In this document: piece after piece, positions 1-5,110 of the stretch
How positions within the stretch are numbered: the first letter of the stretch is position 1
How the letters are laid out: every line of letters starts with the position of its first letter
NCBI GenBank assembly: GCA_013374505.1
Contig: QENJ01000123.1
Coordinates: 1-5,110, forward strand
Reading direction: 5' to 3'
Origin: Candidatus Methanophagaceae archaeon
GTDB taxonomy: Archaea > Halobacteriota > Syntropharchaeia > Alkanophagales > Methanospirareceae
Length of the DNA: 5,110 nucleotides
Translations under genes and position numbers: made by a program
Notes under the pieces: generated by a model
Seen by the model: the letters and a program-made list of their open reading frames with translations, nothing else
Told to the model about the DNA's origin: nothing
Database searches by the model: none

Positions 1-1008
1 TTCCAGCAATTGGTCTCGCCTGCGGTTGGAATGTATACAGGAACGAACTGCGAAGACGCTTTTACGTGCTGTTACACAGATGCAGGGCCAGCAAGATGTT
101 TCCCACGCGGGCTGGACGTGATGGCTGTATTAGGCTCGGAAAGGGCGGAAGAGCTAATGAAAGAAGAAGGAGATACGGAATATGCAGGTAAGAATACCAG
201 TTACCAGCAACAATTGGATTCATTGAAGCATGAATTCGACCAGTTTAACGTTACTGACTGGAATAGGAATCTGTACTGGTCGTGGCTGTACACGCTAAAG
301 CCGCTTCTTAAAGAATATCCCGCGGGCTACCCTACTTTTATGCAGACCACAGCCTGGCAGGATAAGGAATTGCAGACCGCTTTAGCTTCGTGGACCGAAT
401 TGCGGCATGATACCATCTTGTATGCTAAACAGAGTTATACACCCTTAGAAAAGGGTATGCCACTACAACCAAAACCTGTTCACGGTTATGTTGAGCCTGT
501 GCCAGAGTTCTATTCCCGGCTGCTTGCTTTAACCGAGATGACGGAGAACGGGCTTGCCGAGCTGGATGTACTTGAACAGAAACACCGGGACCGGCTGATT
601 AATCTCGAAAGTATCTTAAATCGGCTAATAGAAATAAGCACGAAAGAATTAGAGAATCAGGATTTAACAGAAGCCGACTATGATTTTATACGCACCTTTG
701 GCGAGAATTTGGATGCGATAGTTGCGGGTGTGGATACCGAAGGTAAACAAACGACAATTGTTGCGGATGTTCACACTGATACAAATACGGAAACGGTCTT
801 AGAAGAAGGAGTTGGCAACGTGGATTTGGTTTTAGTCGCCTATAAACAGCCAGACGGGCAGATTGTTGTCGGTGCCGGTCCGGTATTGAGCTATTACGAA
901 TTCAAGCAGCCGATGGACGATAGATTGACGGACGATATATGGCGGGCAATGTTGAACTCGGAAGATGTACCCGAGCAGCCTGATTGGGTTAACGCGCTAA
1001 AAGGCTGA
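1..1008 (+). CDS. DUF3160-family protein of unknown function (5' partial, C-terminal part)
   Basis: The frame is open to the left edge and ends at TGA 1006-1008, giving 335 visible residues. The TTG at 10 lies inside conserved sequence and is not the start. I recognise the DUF3160 family from several blocks (visible-residue numbering): RGLDVMAVLGSERA near 35-48, NLYWSWLY near 90-97, GYPTFMQTTAW at 109-119, ELRHDTILYAKQSY at 133-146, GYVEPVPEFYSRL at 162-174, a TDTNTETVLEEGVGN stretch near 259-273, and a final GAGPVLSYYEFKQPM block near 291-305. Family members I recall are about twice this length, so an N-terminal half, possibly with a signal peptide, is probably missing. Four cysteines (17, 23, 24, 33) and two N-glycosylation sequons (NTS, NVT) would suit an exported protein, but this is inference. 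No membrane anchor is seen at the C-terminus. The molecular function is unknown. The gene is convergent with the formylmethanofuran dehydrogenase operon, so it is not co-transcribed with it. Confidence 0.85.
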   Translation, partial: FQQLVSPAVGMYTGTNCEDAFTCCYTDAGPARCFPRGLDVMAVLGSERAEELMKEEGDTEYAGKNTSYQQQLDSLKHEFDQFNVTDWNRNLYWSWLYTLKPLLKEYPAGYPTFMQTTAWQDKELQTALASWTELRHDTILYAKQSYTPLEKGMPLQPKPVHGYVEPVPEFYSRLLALTEMTENGLAELDVLEQKHRDRLINLESILNRLIEISTKELENQDLTEADYDFIRTFGENLDAIVAGVDTEGKQTTIVADVHTDTNTETVLEEGVGNVDLVLVAYKQPDGQIVVGAGPVLSYYEFKQPMDDRLTDDIWRAMLNSEDVPEQPDWVNALKG

Positions 1009-1022
1009 AACTAGTTGGGACC

Positions 1023-1039
1023 CGCCACGATTTGTGGCG
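1023..1039 (+). terminator. Hairpin 14 nt after the DUF3160 stop codon, possible terminator
   Basis: A perfect 6-bp stem (CGCCAC with GTGGCG) encloses a 5-nt loop (GATTT). It is followed by CTAAAAACC rather than a T-run, so it is not a textbook intrinsic terminator. It may instead be a 3'-end RNA structure. A second hairpin lies 8 nt further on. Confidence 0.35.
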
Positions 1040-1047
1040 CTAAAAAC

Positions 1048-1072
1048 CTTGTGAGGTTTAGTTAACCACAAG
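1048..1072 (+). repeat. Imperfect inverted repeat (9-bp stem with 2-nt bulge)
   Basis: CTTGT (1048-1052) pairs with ACAAG (1068-1072), and GGTT (1055-1058) with AACC (1064-1067). GA 1053-1054 is a bulge and TAGTT the loop. An alternative fold pairs AAACCT (1044-1049) with AGGTTT (1054-1059) around TGTG. The two folds exclude each other. With the hairpin at 1023-1039 it forms a structured 3' end of the DUF3160 transcript. No function is known. Confidence 0.4.
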
Positions 1073-1095
1073 ATTGCACAGATTTCCACGAGAAA
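1066..1095. repeat. Three tandem degenerate decamers
   Basis: CCACAAGATT, GCACAGATTT and CCACGAGAAA follow one another head to tail with a 10-base period and a shared core of CAC followed by purine-rich sequence. They resemble the short CACAGATT-type tandem repeats seen between genes in various prokaryotic genomes; that comparison is from memory and not checked. The third copy is the most diverged. The array is short enough that chance is possible. Confidence 0.4.
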
Positions 1096-1209
1096 GCAAT
1101 ATATGGGTCCGGCTTAAGGACACTATTGGCTCTTTTATCCCCTCTCTGCTAACCCAAAAATATCGTGGTTTCTTACCCCGCTGCTATACAAGCACTAAGG
1201 GGAAATTAT

Positions 1210-1243
1210 GATAAACTATTGCTTCCGTTAAAGCCAGTTTATC
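1210..1243. repeat. Long hairpin with perfect 8-bp outer arms
   Basis: GATAAACT (1210-1217) and AGTTTATC (1236-1243) are perfect inverted copies. Inside them GCTT (1221-1224) pairs with AAGC (1231-1234) around a CCGTTA loop, leaving an asymmetric internal loop of 3 and 1 nt. The total is 12 bp in a 34-nt element. It is the best inverted repeat in the spacer. It has no following T-run on either strand, so it is not an obvious terminator. The strand from which it might be transcribed is unknown. Confidence 0.55.
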
Positions 1244-1247
1244 GCTG

Positions 1248-1265
1248 TTCTCTTTTAATAGAGAA
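1248..1265. repeat. Hairpin with 6-bp arms
   Basis: TTCTCT (1248-1253) pairs with AGAGAA (1260-1265) around a TTTAAT loop. It begins 4 nt after the 1210-1243 hairpin and ends 3 nt before the next one. The regular spacing is what makes it worth listing; alone it would be weak. Confidence 0.4.
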
Positions 1266-1268
1266 AAT

Positions 1269-1282
1269 AGTGCCTTTGCACT
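1269..1282. repeat. Hairpin with 5-bp arms and CTTT tetraloop
   Basis: AGTGC (1269-1273) pairs with GCACT (1278-1282) around a 4-nt loop. It is the third of three adjacent stem-loops in the middle of the spacer and would be short but stable as RNA. Confidence 0.4.
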
Positions 1283-1373
1283 CGGATGCTCATTTAATAT
1301 GGGTTGATTTACATTTATTTCCATAAAATAATCATGTCATTAACCCTATATATATTTTAAGGGCAACTGCAAA

Positions 1374-1404
1374 ATCACGTAAAAATCGTGGTAGTTTTTT
1401 TTTT
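1374..1404 (+). terminator. Plus-strand terminator candidate (stem plus T10 run)
   Basis: ATCACG (1374-1379) pairs with CGTGGT (1387-1392), including one G-T wobble, around a 7-nt A-rich loop. Two bases later comes an uninterrupted run of ten T (1395-1404). Archaeal transcription ends well at T-runs even without a stem, so this is a plausible stop for transcription coming from the DUF3160 side before it enters fwdC antisense. It lies about 370 nt after the DUF3160 stop, which would mean a long 3' UTR unless an earlier signal is used. Confidence 0.5.
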
Positions 1405-1419
1405 GCACGCAAAAGCATC

Positions 1420-1452
1420 TTCAAAAAATGAAAAGAGGGGCTATGCCCCCTC
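1420..1452 (-). terminator. Terminator of the fwdBAC operon
   Basis: On the minus strand, six bases after the fwdC stop, GAGGGG and CCCCTC arms (1447-1452 and 1435-1440) form a GC-rich stem around a 6-nt loop. An alternative pairing gives a 3-nt loop with one bulge. TTTTCATTTTTTG follows at once. This is a classic stem plus T-tract arrangement and marks fwdC as the last gene of the transcript. Confidence 0.75.
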
Positions 1453-1458
1453 ACGAAC

Positions 1459-2244
1459 TCACTTCACGTACAGTGTACCTTTAGCCTTCCTCGCAGTCAT
1501 TGCGAGATCGCCGCTGTATTTCTTGTATTCCGCACCGTCTATTGATTCCGTACCCTCCAGCTTAAACGAAGGCATCATATCCTGCACCGTACCCTTCACA
1601 GTTATCTCACCCTTCGTCATATCCGCACCAGGCATAACGGCATCGCCCCCGATAACCATCTTACCACCGCTCATGTTCAATCCGGCAAGCATTCTCGCAT
1701 TCCCTTTTATCACTATCTCGCCACCAGCCATGTACTGCCCGACACACTCATCGGCATTGCCGCCAACCGTAACTTTTCCGCCGGTCATACCCTTATCTTC
1801 ACCCCGGTACATCGCACAAAGGTTAGCCGCAGCATCTCCATCTATAACCAGCTCTCCGCCTTTCATCTCACGACCAGCCCAGCAATCGGCATTACCCTTC
1901 ACCGTGATTTTACCGCCGCTCATCATCGCACCGCAGTGCATATCCACGTTACTGTTAGCCACAATCTCGCCTGCGGTCATACCATCGCCTATCCGCTTCA
2001 CTCGCGACAAATCACCGTCCAGCACGATCTTCACCTCGTCTGCACTACCGGCAGTCCCCTCTACGCTCACATCGAACAGATCGCCCGTATTCTCTTCCTT
2101 GTTACCCCACCAGACCTTAACAGCCTTTACCTCGGCTTCACTCTTTCCGACAAGTTTATCCGGAGTCAACGACTCCACCTCAACCGGTATCTTTGCAACT
2201 CCGCTCGTAACATTATCCTTTATTTTCAATTTTATCGTCTGCAT
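1459..2244 (-). CDS. fwdC: Formylmethanofuran dehydrogenase subunit C
   Basis: This 261-residue protein is close to the usual size of FwdC/FmdC (about 270). Subunit C is a right-handed parallel beta-helix homologous to the C-terminal domain of glutamate synthase, and helps hold subunits A and B together in the cytoplasmic complex. The repeats are plain: about seven coils of some 19-20 residues from about residue 85 to 218, each with a pattern like M-x-G-G-x-I-x-V-x-G-N/D-A, at MSGGKITVKGNAD, MKGGELVIDGDA, MTGGKVTVGGNAD, MAGGEIVIKGNA and MSGGKMVIGGDA. The third coil has the longer YRGEDKGMTGG loop typical of the family. Cysteines at 104, 121, 143 and 167 fall near the turns of four successive coils. 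The ATG at 2244 follows a GAGGGAGG site by 11 nt, and the gap from fwdA is 20 nt. Whether it belongs to the Mo (fmd) or W (fwd) isoenzyme cannot be told from this sequence. Confidence 0.95.
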   Translation of the reverse strand: MQTIKLKIKDNVTSGVAKIPVEVESLTPDKLVGKSEAEVKAVKVWWGNKEENTGDLFDVSVEGTAGSADEVKIVLDGDLSRVKRIGDGMTAGEIVANSNVDMHCGAMMSGGKITVKGNADCWAGREMKGGELVIDGDAAANLCAMYRGEDKGMTGGKVTVGGNADECVGQYMAGGEIVIKGNARMLAGLNMSGGKMVIGGDAVMPGADMTKGEITVKGTVQDMMPSFKLEGTESIDGAEYKKYSGDLAMTARKAKGTLYVK

Positions 2245-2255
2245 TTTTTTTCTTT

Positions 2256-2263
2256 CCTCCCTC
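2256..2263 (-). promoter_or_regulatory. Ribosome binding site of fwdC
   Basis: The minus strand reads GAGGGAGG between the fwdA stop and the fwdC ATG, with GGAGG 11 nt from the start through an A-rich spacer. It matches the CCUCC end of archaeal 16S rRNA and supports the ATG at 2244. The spacing is slightly long. Confidence 0.8.
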
Positions 2264-2264
2264 T

Positions 2265-3953
2265 TTAGCCCCGCATTTGCGTCTTTATCTCATATGGATT
2301 CGGTACGTAATCGTCCTGCACCGGATAATTATTGAAGGTCACCGAGTAGTAATGATCGAACTTATCCTTCAACTTGACCATCATCTCATCCGTCAACGTA
2401 TCGTCACATTCCGGCGTCACGAAATACGTCTTGCCATCTGGTGTCGCAACTACTTCGCCGTCCTTTACTACTATTTGTCCGCCTTTTATCGTGTATTTCG
2501 TGTTCAAGAACGCTTTCTGTATTTTACCCGCATCCCTTTCTTCTGGTGACATATCATAAATCGCCACGTCACCGTCAGCACCAACGCCAAGATGGCCTTT
2601 ACCGTGCTCGTGCAATCCCAACGCCTTCGCAGTCATACCCCTCGTTATTATCGCTATCTCATATAGGCTGTATTCACGATCTATAGAAGGCAGCAGCGCC
2701 TTATCGTATATTACCTTGTGCATATCAGCCGACGACTCTTCACGCCTCTTCTGGCTCATCAGCATCGAAATAAGGATTGGATAGCCAATGAACGGTCCTG
2801 CATTTGGGTGGTCGGTCGTGAGCGCAATCTTCCACGGGTCTTCAACCAGCAATGCTAATTCCATACCTATTGCCCACTGGATAGTATTTACGGGTGATTT
2901 ACCGGAATACAAAAACGGTGTTATTCCCGAACCCGTCTCAAGCTCGACATCGTGGTTCGTCCATTTCCTGCCCGTTATCTGATACAAATTGTATTCCATC
3001 GGGCCATCTGCGGTCATTGTCGTTGTGTCGCCCAGTATCACCGAGCCGATGTCTATGGTCGCATGGTCGTTTTGGTTTATATAACCTGCAATTGCATCCG
3101 CCTTCGACTCGAAATCGCCCCAGTTCGTGCCGCCGTAAGAATGGAACTGCGTATGTGTAGTGTGCATAACCTGCCGGTCTTTCGCCGGTTTTATCCCTTT
3201 CACGAGGTCATAAGTCTCCTTTGTTATCTCGAAGTTCCCCGGATGACCGAGCATGTTCGTATGCACGTGAATAGAATGTGGCATCTCTAACTTCTCATTC
3301 GCTTCTGCTAAACCTTTTATTATCTCTGCCGGTGTAACATCGAACGTAGGCACGTTATCATTCAAACTACAGTTCTTTCCCCAGCCCCACATCGCTGTTC
3401 CGCCTGGATTCACGATTTTCACGCCGAAGCCCTTTGTTGCTTTCATTATCCATGCAACGTACGCAGCAAGCAGGTCTATGTCCCCACCATTTACATATTC
3501 CATTGTCATCCAGTTGTTGTCAAGGAGCGGTAATGCCGCATTATCCAGTATCGGAATGTCTACTAATTCTTCATGCGTATGTCTTGCAGCCAGAGGTGGC
3601 ATTGCCGCTTCCATCACGAACGTATAGCCCATCTTCGCATACCGATAGCCGACAGCGAACGTATTCGGCACAGAATAGCCAGATTGCATCCGGCAAACTT
3701 TCGTCTTTGCTTCTAACCCTTTCCGGCCATCTTCTGGTCGGAACAGCCTGCCCGAATTCACTTTACCGCCTGCAATGTGCGAATGAATGTCCACACCTCC
3801 GGGCATCACTACTCTGCCCTCGGCGTCTATCACCTTCGGATTCTTTACTGATTCAACTACTTTACCGTCACGAATGCAAATGTCCTTCTTCTCACCCTTC
3901 ACGCCATTTAGAGGGTCGTAAACCACTCCGTTCCTTATTAAAAGTTCTGCCAT
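2265..3953 (-). CDS. fwdA: Formylmethanofuran dehydrogenase subunit A
   Basis: This 562-residue protein is full length for FwdA/FmdA (about 570). It is the amidohydrolase-superfamily subunit that joins formate to methanofuran in the CO2-reducing direction, or hydrolyses formylmethanofuran in the oxidative direction, at a dinuclear metal site. Visible elements in order: an N-terminal beta-sandwich strand set (LLIRNGVVYDPLNG, near 4-17); the metal motif PGGVDIHSHIAGGKVN with His57 and His59; GVKIVNPGG with Lys179 as the likely carboxylated lysine (Lys174 is an alternative); HSIHVHTNMLGHPGN (226-240) and MHTTHTQFHSYGG (263-275), which should supply further His ligands; and TTDHPNAG with Asp381, equivalent to the catalytic/metal Asp of the family. 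Intact metal motifs argue against a bacterial Fhc-type or degenerate copy. The ATG at 3953 has a strong RBS 9 nt upstream and starts 1 nt after the fwdB stop, so translation is probably coupled. Residue roles are by family knowledge, not alignment. Confidence 0.96.
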   Translation of the reverse strand: MAELLIRNGVVYDPLNGVKGEKKDICIRDGKVVESVKNPKVIDAEGRVVMPGGVDIHSHIAGGKVNSGRLFRPEDGRKGLEAKTKVCRMQSGYSVPNTFAVGYRYAKMGYTFVMEAAMPPLAARHTHEELVDIPILDNAALPLLDNNWMTMEYVNGGDIDLLAAYVAWIMKATKGFGVKIVNPGGTAMWGWGKNCSLNDNVPTFDVTPAEIIKGLAEANEKLEMPHSIHVHTNMLGHPGNFEITKETYDLVKGIKPAKDRQVMHTTHTQFHSYGGTNWGDFESKADAIAGYINQNDHATIDIGSVILGDTTTMTADGPMEYNLYQITGRKWTNHDVELETGSGITPFLYSGKSPVNTIQWAIGMELALLVEDPWKIALTTDHPNAGPFIGYPILISMLMSQKRREESSADMHKVIYDKALLPSIDREYSLYEIAIITRGMTAKALGLHEHGKGHLGVGADGDVAIYDMSPEERDAGKIQKAFLNTKYTIKGGQIVVKDGEVVATPDGKTYFVTPECDDTLTDEMMVKLKDKFDHYYSVTFNNYPVQDDYVPNPYEIKTQMRG

Positions 3954-3954
3954 T

Positions 3955-5110
3955 TTACTTGTCCTCCTTTTCTTTTATCGCACGTACTTCGTCCAGTATT
4001 CGCTTCAATATCGCCTCATCTTCTGGATATTCTGAATCTATTAACTTACGCAGCCGTATTGGTATATTATCCATCCGGTAGACGTTTCCCGCTGCTTCCA
4101 CGCCACTTACTGCAGCCGGAAAGACGACATCTGCAAATTCGGTTGTCGGATTTGGGAATGGGTCTATTTGAATGACCGGAATCTTAGCGAGGTGTTTTAT
4201 TGACTCACCTGGGAAATGCGCTCCTGGATCCGAGGCGATTATCAATGCAGAATCACACTCTTGCCTGATTAAAAGGTCCGTAGCCGATAGTTCACCAGGG
4301 TTGTACCATGCGTAACCGCGAGTTAAATCAACGGCAAATGGGAATCCTGTCTCCCACGTGCATACCTGGTTGATCCCTGCTACGTTGAAATGCCCTCGCA
4401 TTGGCGTTATAGTAAACTTGGTGTGTGTATGTGCTGCTCGCGTCATTTGTATCGCATTCACGATATTGTTCTGTCTTGCTCCTGTGTGCGTTACACCCAT
4501 CCCGAAGAAAGTTGCCCCGAACTTCGCTCCTTTCATCATCTCCGCGGTCTCTAATAAGTCCTTCTTCGACACGCCGCCTACCTCGTCCGGTACTACCTCT
4601 TCATGTCCATATAGAATAGCCCTTAACGCAGAGAACACTAGATAATCTTTACCCTGCTCTAATTGCAAGAATACGTCCGCCATCTTCGACGTCTTTGTCG
4701 CCCGTACATCAACAATGACAAGTTTCTTCGCCTTTTTGCCCTCTTCTGTCCAAAACCCCTTTGAGACATACGAGTATCGCTTCATGTGGTTGGCATGCGC
4801 CTCTGCCGGGTTCGCACCCCAGTATATAATGAGGTCTGCACGGTTCTTCACCTCTCCCAGCGTACATGAGGGCAGCCCAACATCCTGAATCGCCAGCACT
4901 GAAGGGCCATGACAGACCGAAGCGGTGTTATCGATAACGGCACCTAGCTCCTCTGCAAGCTCGACTCCTACTTTCTGCGCCTCACAAACCGTAGAACTCC
5001 AGCCATATAAGAGCGGTCTCCGTGATGCCGCCAGTATCTCCGCCGCCTTCTTTATCGCTTCATCGTAAGAGCAGTCCTTAAGCTCGCCATTTACTCTTAT
5101 CGCCGGGCTC
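3955..5110 (-). CDS. fwdB: Formylmethanofuran dehydrogenase subunit B (5' partial)
   Basis: The frame is open to the right edge and ends at TAA 3957-3955, leaving 384 visible residues of an expected 430 or so. The missing N-terminus should hold the Cys motif for the [4Fe-4S] cluster. This is the molybdopterin-oxidoreductase-family catalytic subunit that interconverts CO2 and formate at a Mo or W bis(pyranopterin) site. Visible-residue landmarks are YGWSSTVCEA (35-44), the active-site SVCHGPS (64-70), YWGANPAEAH (96-105), FFGMGVTHTGARQ (201-213), PMRGHFNVAGINQV (236-249), YNPGE (269-273), SDPGAHFP (293-300) and EFADVVFPAA (324-333). Cys66 matches the metal-ligand Cys (Sec in some methanogens) and is encoded by TGT, so this is the cysteine form. 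His67 and Arg238 probably match the other active-site residues (His119 and Arg288 in the Methanothermobacter enzyme, from memory). The GTG at 4899 lies just after the CHGPS motif and is an internal Val, not a start. First of the three operon genes here. Confidence 0.96.
   Translation of the reverse strand, partial: SPAIRVNGELKDCSYDEAIKKAAEILAASRRPLLYGWSSTVCEAQKVGVELAEELGAVIDNTASVCHGPSVLAIQDVGLPSCTLGEVKNRADLIIYWGANPAEAHANHMKRYSYVSKGFWTEEGKKAKKLVIVDVRATKTSKMADVFLQLEQGKDYLVFSALRAILYGHEEVVPDEVGGVSKKDLLETAEMMKGAKFGATFFGMGVTHTGARQNNIVNAIQMTRAAHTHTKFTITPMRGHFNVAGINQVCTWETGFPFAVDLTRGYAWYNPGELSATDLLIRQECDSALIIASDPGAHFPGESIKHLAKIPVIQIDPFPNPTTEFADVVFPAAVSGVEAAGNVYRMDNIPIRLRKLIDSEYPEDEAILKRILDEVRAIKEKEDK
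3962..3968 (-). promoter_or_regulatory. Ribosome binding site of fwdA inside the end of fwdB
   Basis: The minus strand reads AGGAGGA within the last codons of fwdB (encoding the Lys-Glu-Asp end). GGAGG sits 9 nt from the fwdA ATG. The junction reads TAAAATG, with the fwdB stop one base before the start. This decides the fwdA start and suggests coupled translation. Confidence 0.85.

Larger units (their letters stand above)
1009..1458. other. 450-base gene-free spacer between convergent genes
   Basis: No convincing reading frame is present on either strand; the only ATG frame I checked, at 1208, is 7 codons. The spacer is visibly more AT-rich than the flanking genes. It holds, from left to right, two GC-containing hairpins just after the DUF3160 stop, three degenerate decamer repeats, a series of three adjacent hairpins (1210-1282), a looser AT-rich inverted repeat (1297-1351), a plus-strand terminator candidate (1374-1404) and a minus-strand terminator (1420-1452). 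Both neighbours end here, so no promoter for them is expected. The amount of inverted-repeat sequence is more than two terminators need. It could be 3'-UTR structure, an unannotated RNA, or remnants of a small mobile element. Confidence 0.7.

Noticed and set aside
10..12. TTG as the start of the DUF3160 gene
   Set aside because: The frame is open to the edge and the residues after it are already conserved family sequence; the gene begins outside the window.
1138..1203. Long-range TCCCCT/AGGGGA inverted pair
   Set aside because: Only 6 bp across a 54-nt loop, which is easily chance.
1208..1231. Seven-codon ATG frame after an AAGGGG purine stretch
   Set aside because: It is too short, overlaps the 1210-1243 hairpin, and nothing shows it is translated.
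1347..1356. TATATATATT as an archaeal TATA box
   Set aside because: No gene starts at a suitable distance on either strand; it is more likely just AT-rich spacer.
1401..1414. TTTTGC/GCAAAA palindrome
   Set aside because: The loop would be only 2 nt, and it largely reflects the T10 run next to an A-run.
1388..2335. Plus-strand open frame of 315 codons
   Set aside because: It is antisense to fwdC and the end of fwdA, begins inside the terminator region, and its protein is a low-complexity Ser/Pro/Thr-rich string that mirrors the Gly-rich coils of fwdC. No RBS is seen.
3434..4081. Plus-strand open frame of 215 codons
   Set aside because: It runs antisense across the fwdA/fwdB junction, with Ser/Leu/Pro/Arg-rich composition and no family resemblance.
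4897..4899. GTG as the start of fwdB
   Set aside because: The frame stays open upstream to the edge and encodes conserved FwdB sequence, including the YGWSST and CHGP motifs, so the GTG is an internal valine.

Overview
The window looks like archaeal chromosome from a methanogen or methane-oxidising lineage (a euryarchaeon of the Methanomicrobia/Methanosarcinia/ANME type, or a related C1-metabolising archaeon). The reason is a run of minus-strand genes for the core subunits of formylmethanofuran dehydrogenase, in the order B (5' partial), A, C, with strong GGAGG Shine-Dalgarno sites. Active-site motifs of subunits B and A are intact, which favours the archaeal redox enzyme over the bacterial Fhc hydrolase complex. 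I cannot fix the genus. An ANME-1-like host is only a hunch.

Layout. Positions 1-1008 (+) hold the C-terminal part of a DUF3160-type protein of unknown function, open at the left edge. Positions 1009-1458 are a 450-base gene-free spacer between convergent genes. It holds several hairpins, a short degenerate decamer repeat, and a likely terminator for each flanking gene. Positions 1459-2244 (-) are fwdC/fmdC, 2265-3953 (-) fwdA/fmdA, and 3955-5110 (-) fwdB/fmdB, which runs off the right edge and lacks roughly its first 50 codons.

How the genes work together. FwdB carries the Mo/W-bis(pyranopterin) site that interconverts CO2 and formate. FwdA is the dinuclear metal amidohydrolase-like subunit that condenses formate with methanofuran, or hydrolyses formylmethanofuran in the reverse direction. 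FwdC is the parallel beta-helix scaffold subunit homologous to the C-terminal domain of glutamate synthase. The genes are tightly packed (1-nt gap B/A, 20-nt gap A/C) and end in a hairpin plus T-rich terminator just after fwdC, so C is the last gene of this operon. The D, F, G and other subunit genes are not in the window; any in this operon must lie upstream, past the right edge. The promoter is also outside.

No clearly new system is visible. The items most worth a second look are the hairpin-dense spacer, the decamer repeat, the DUF3160 neighbour, and a run of cysteines in the FwdC coils.
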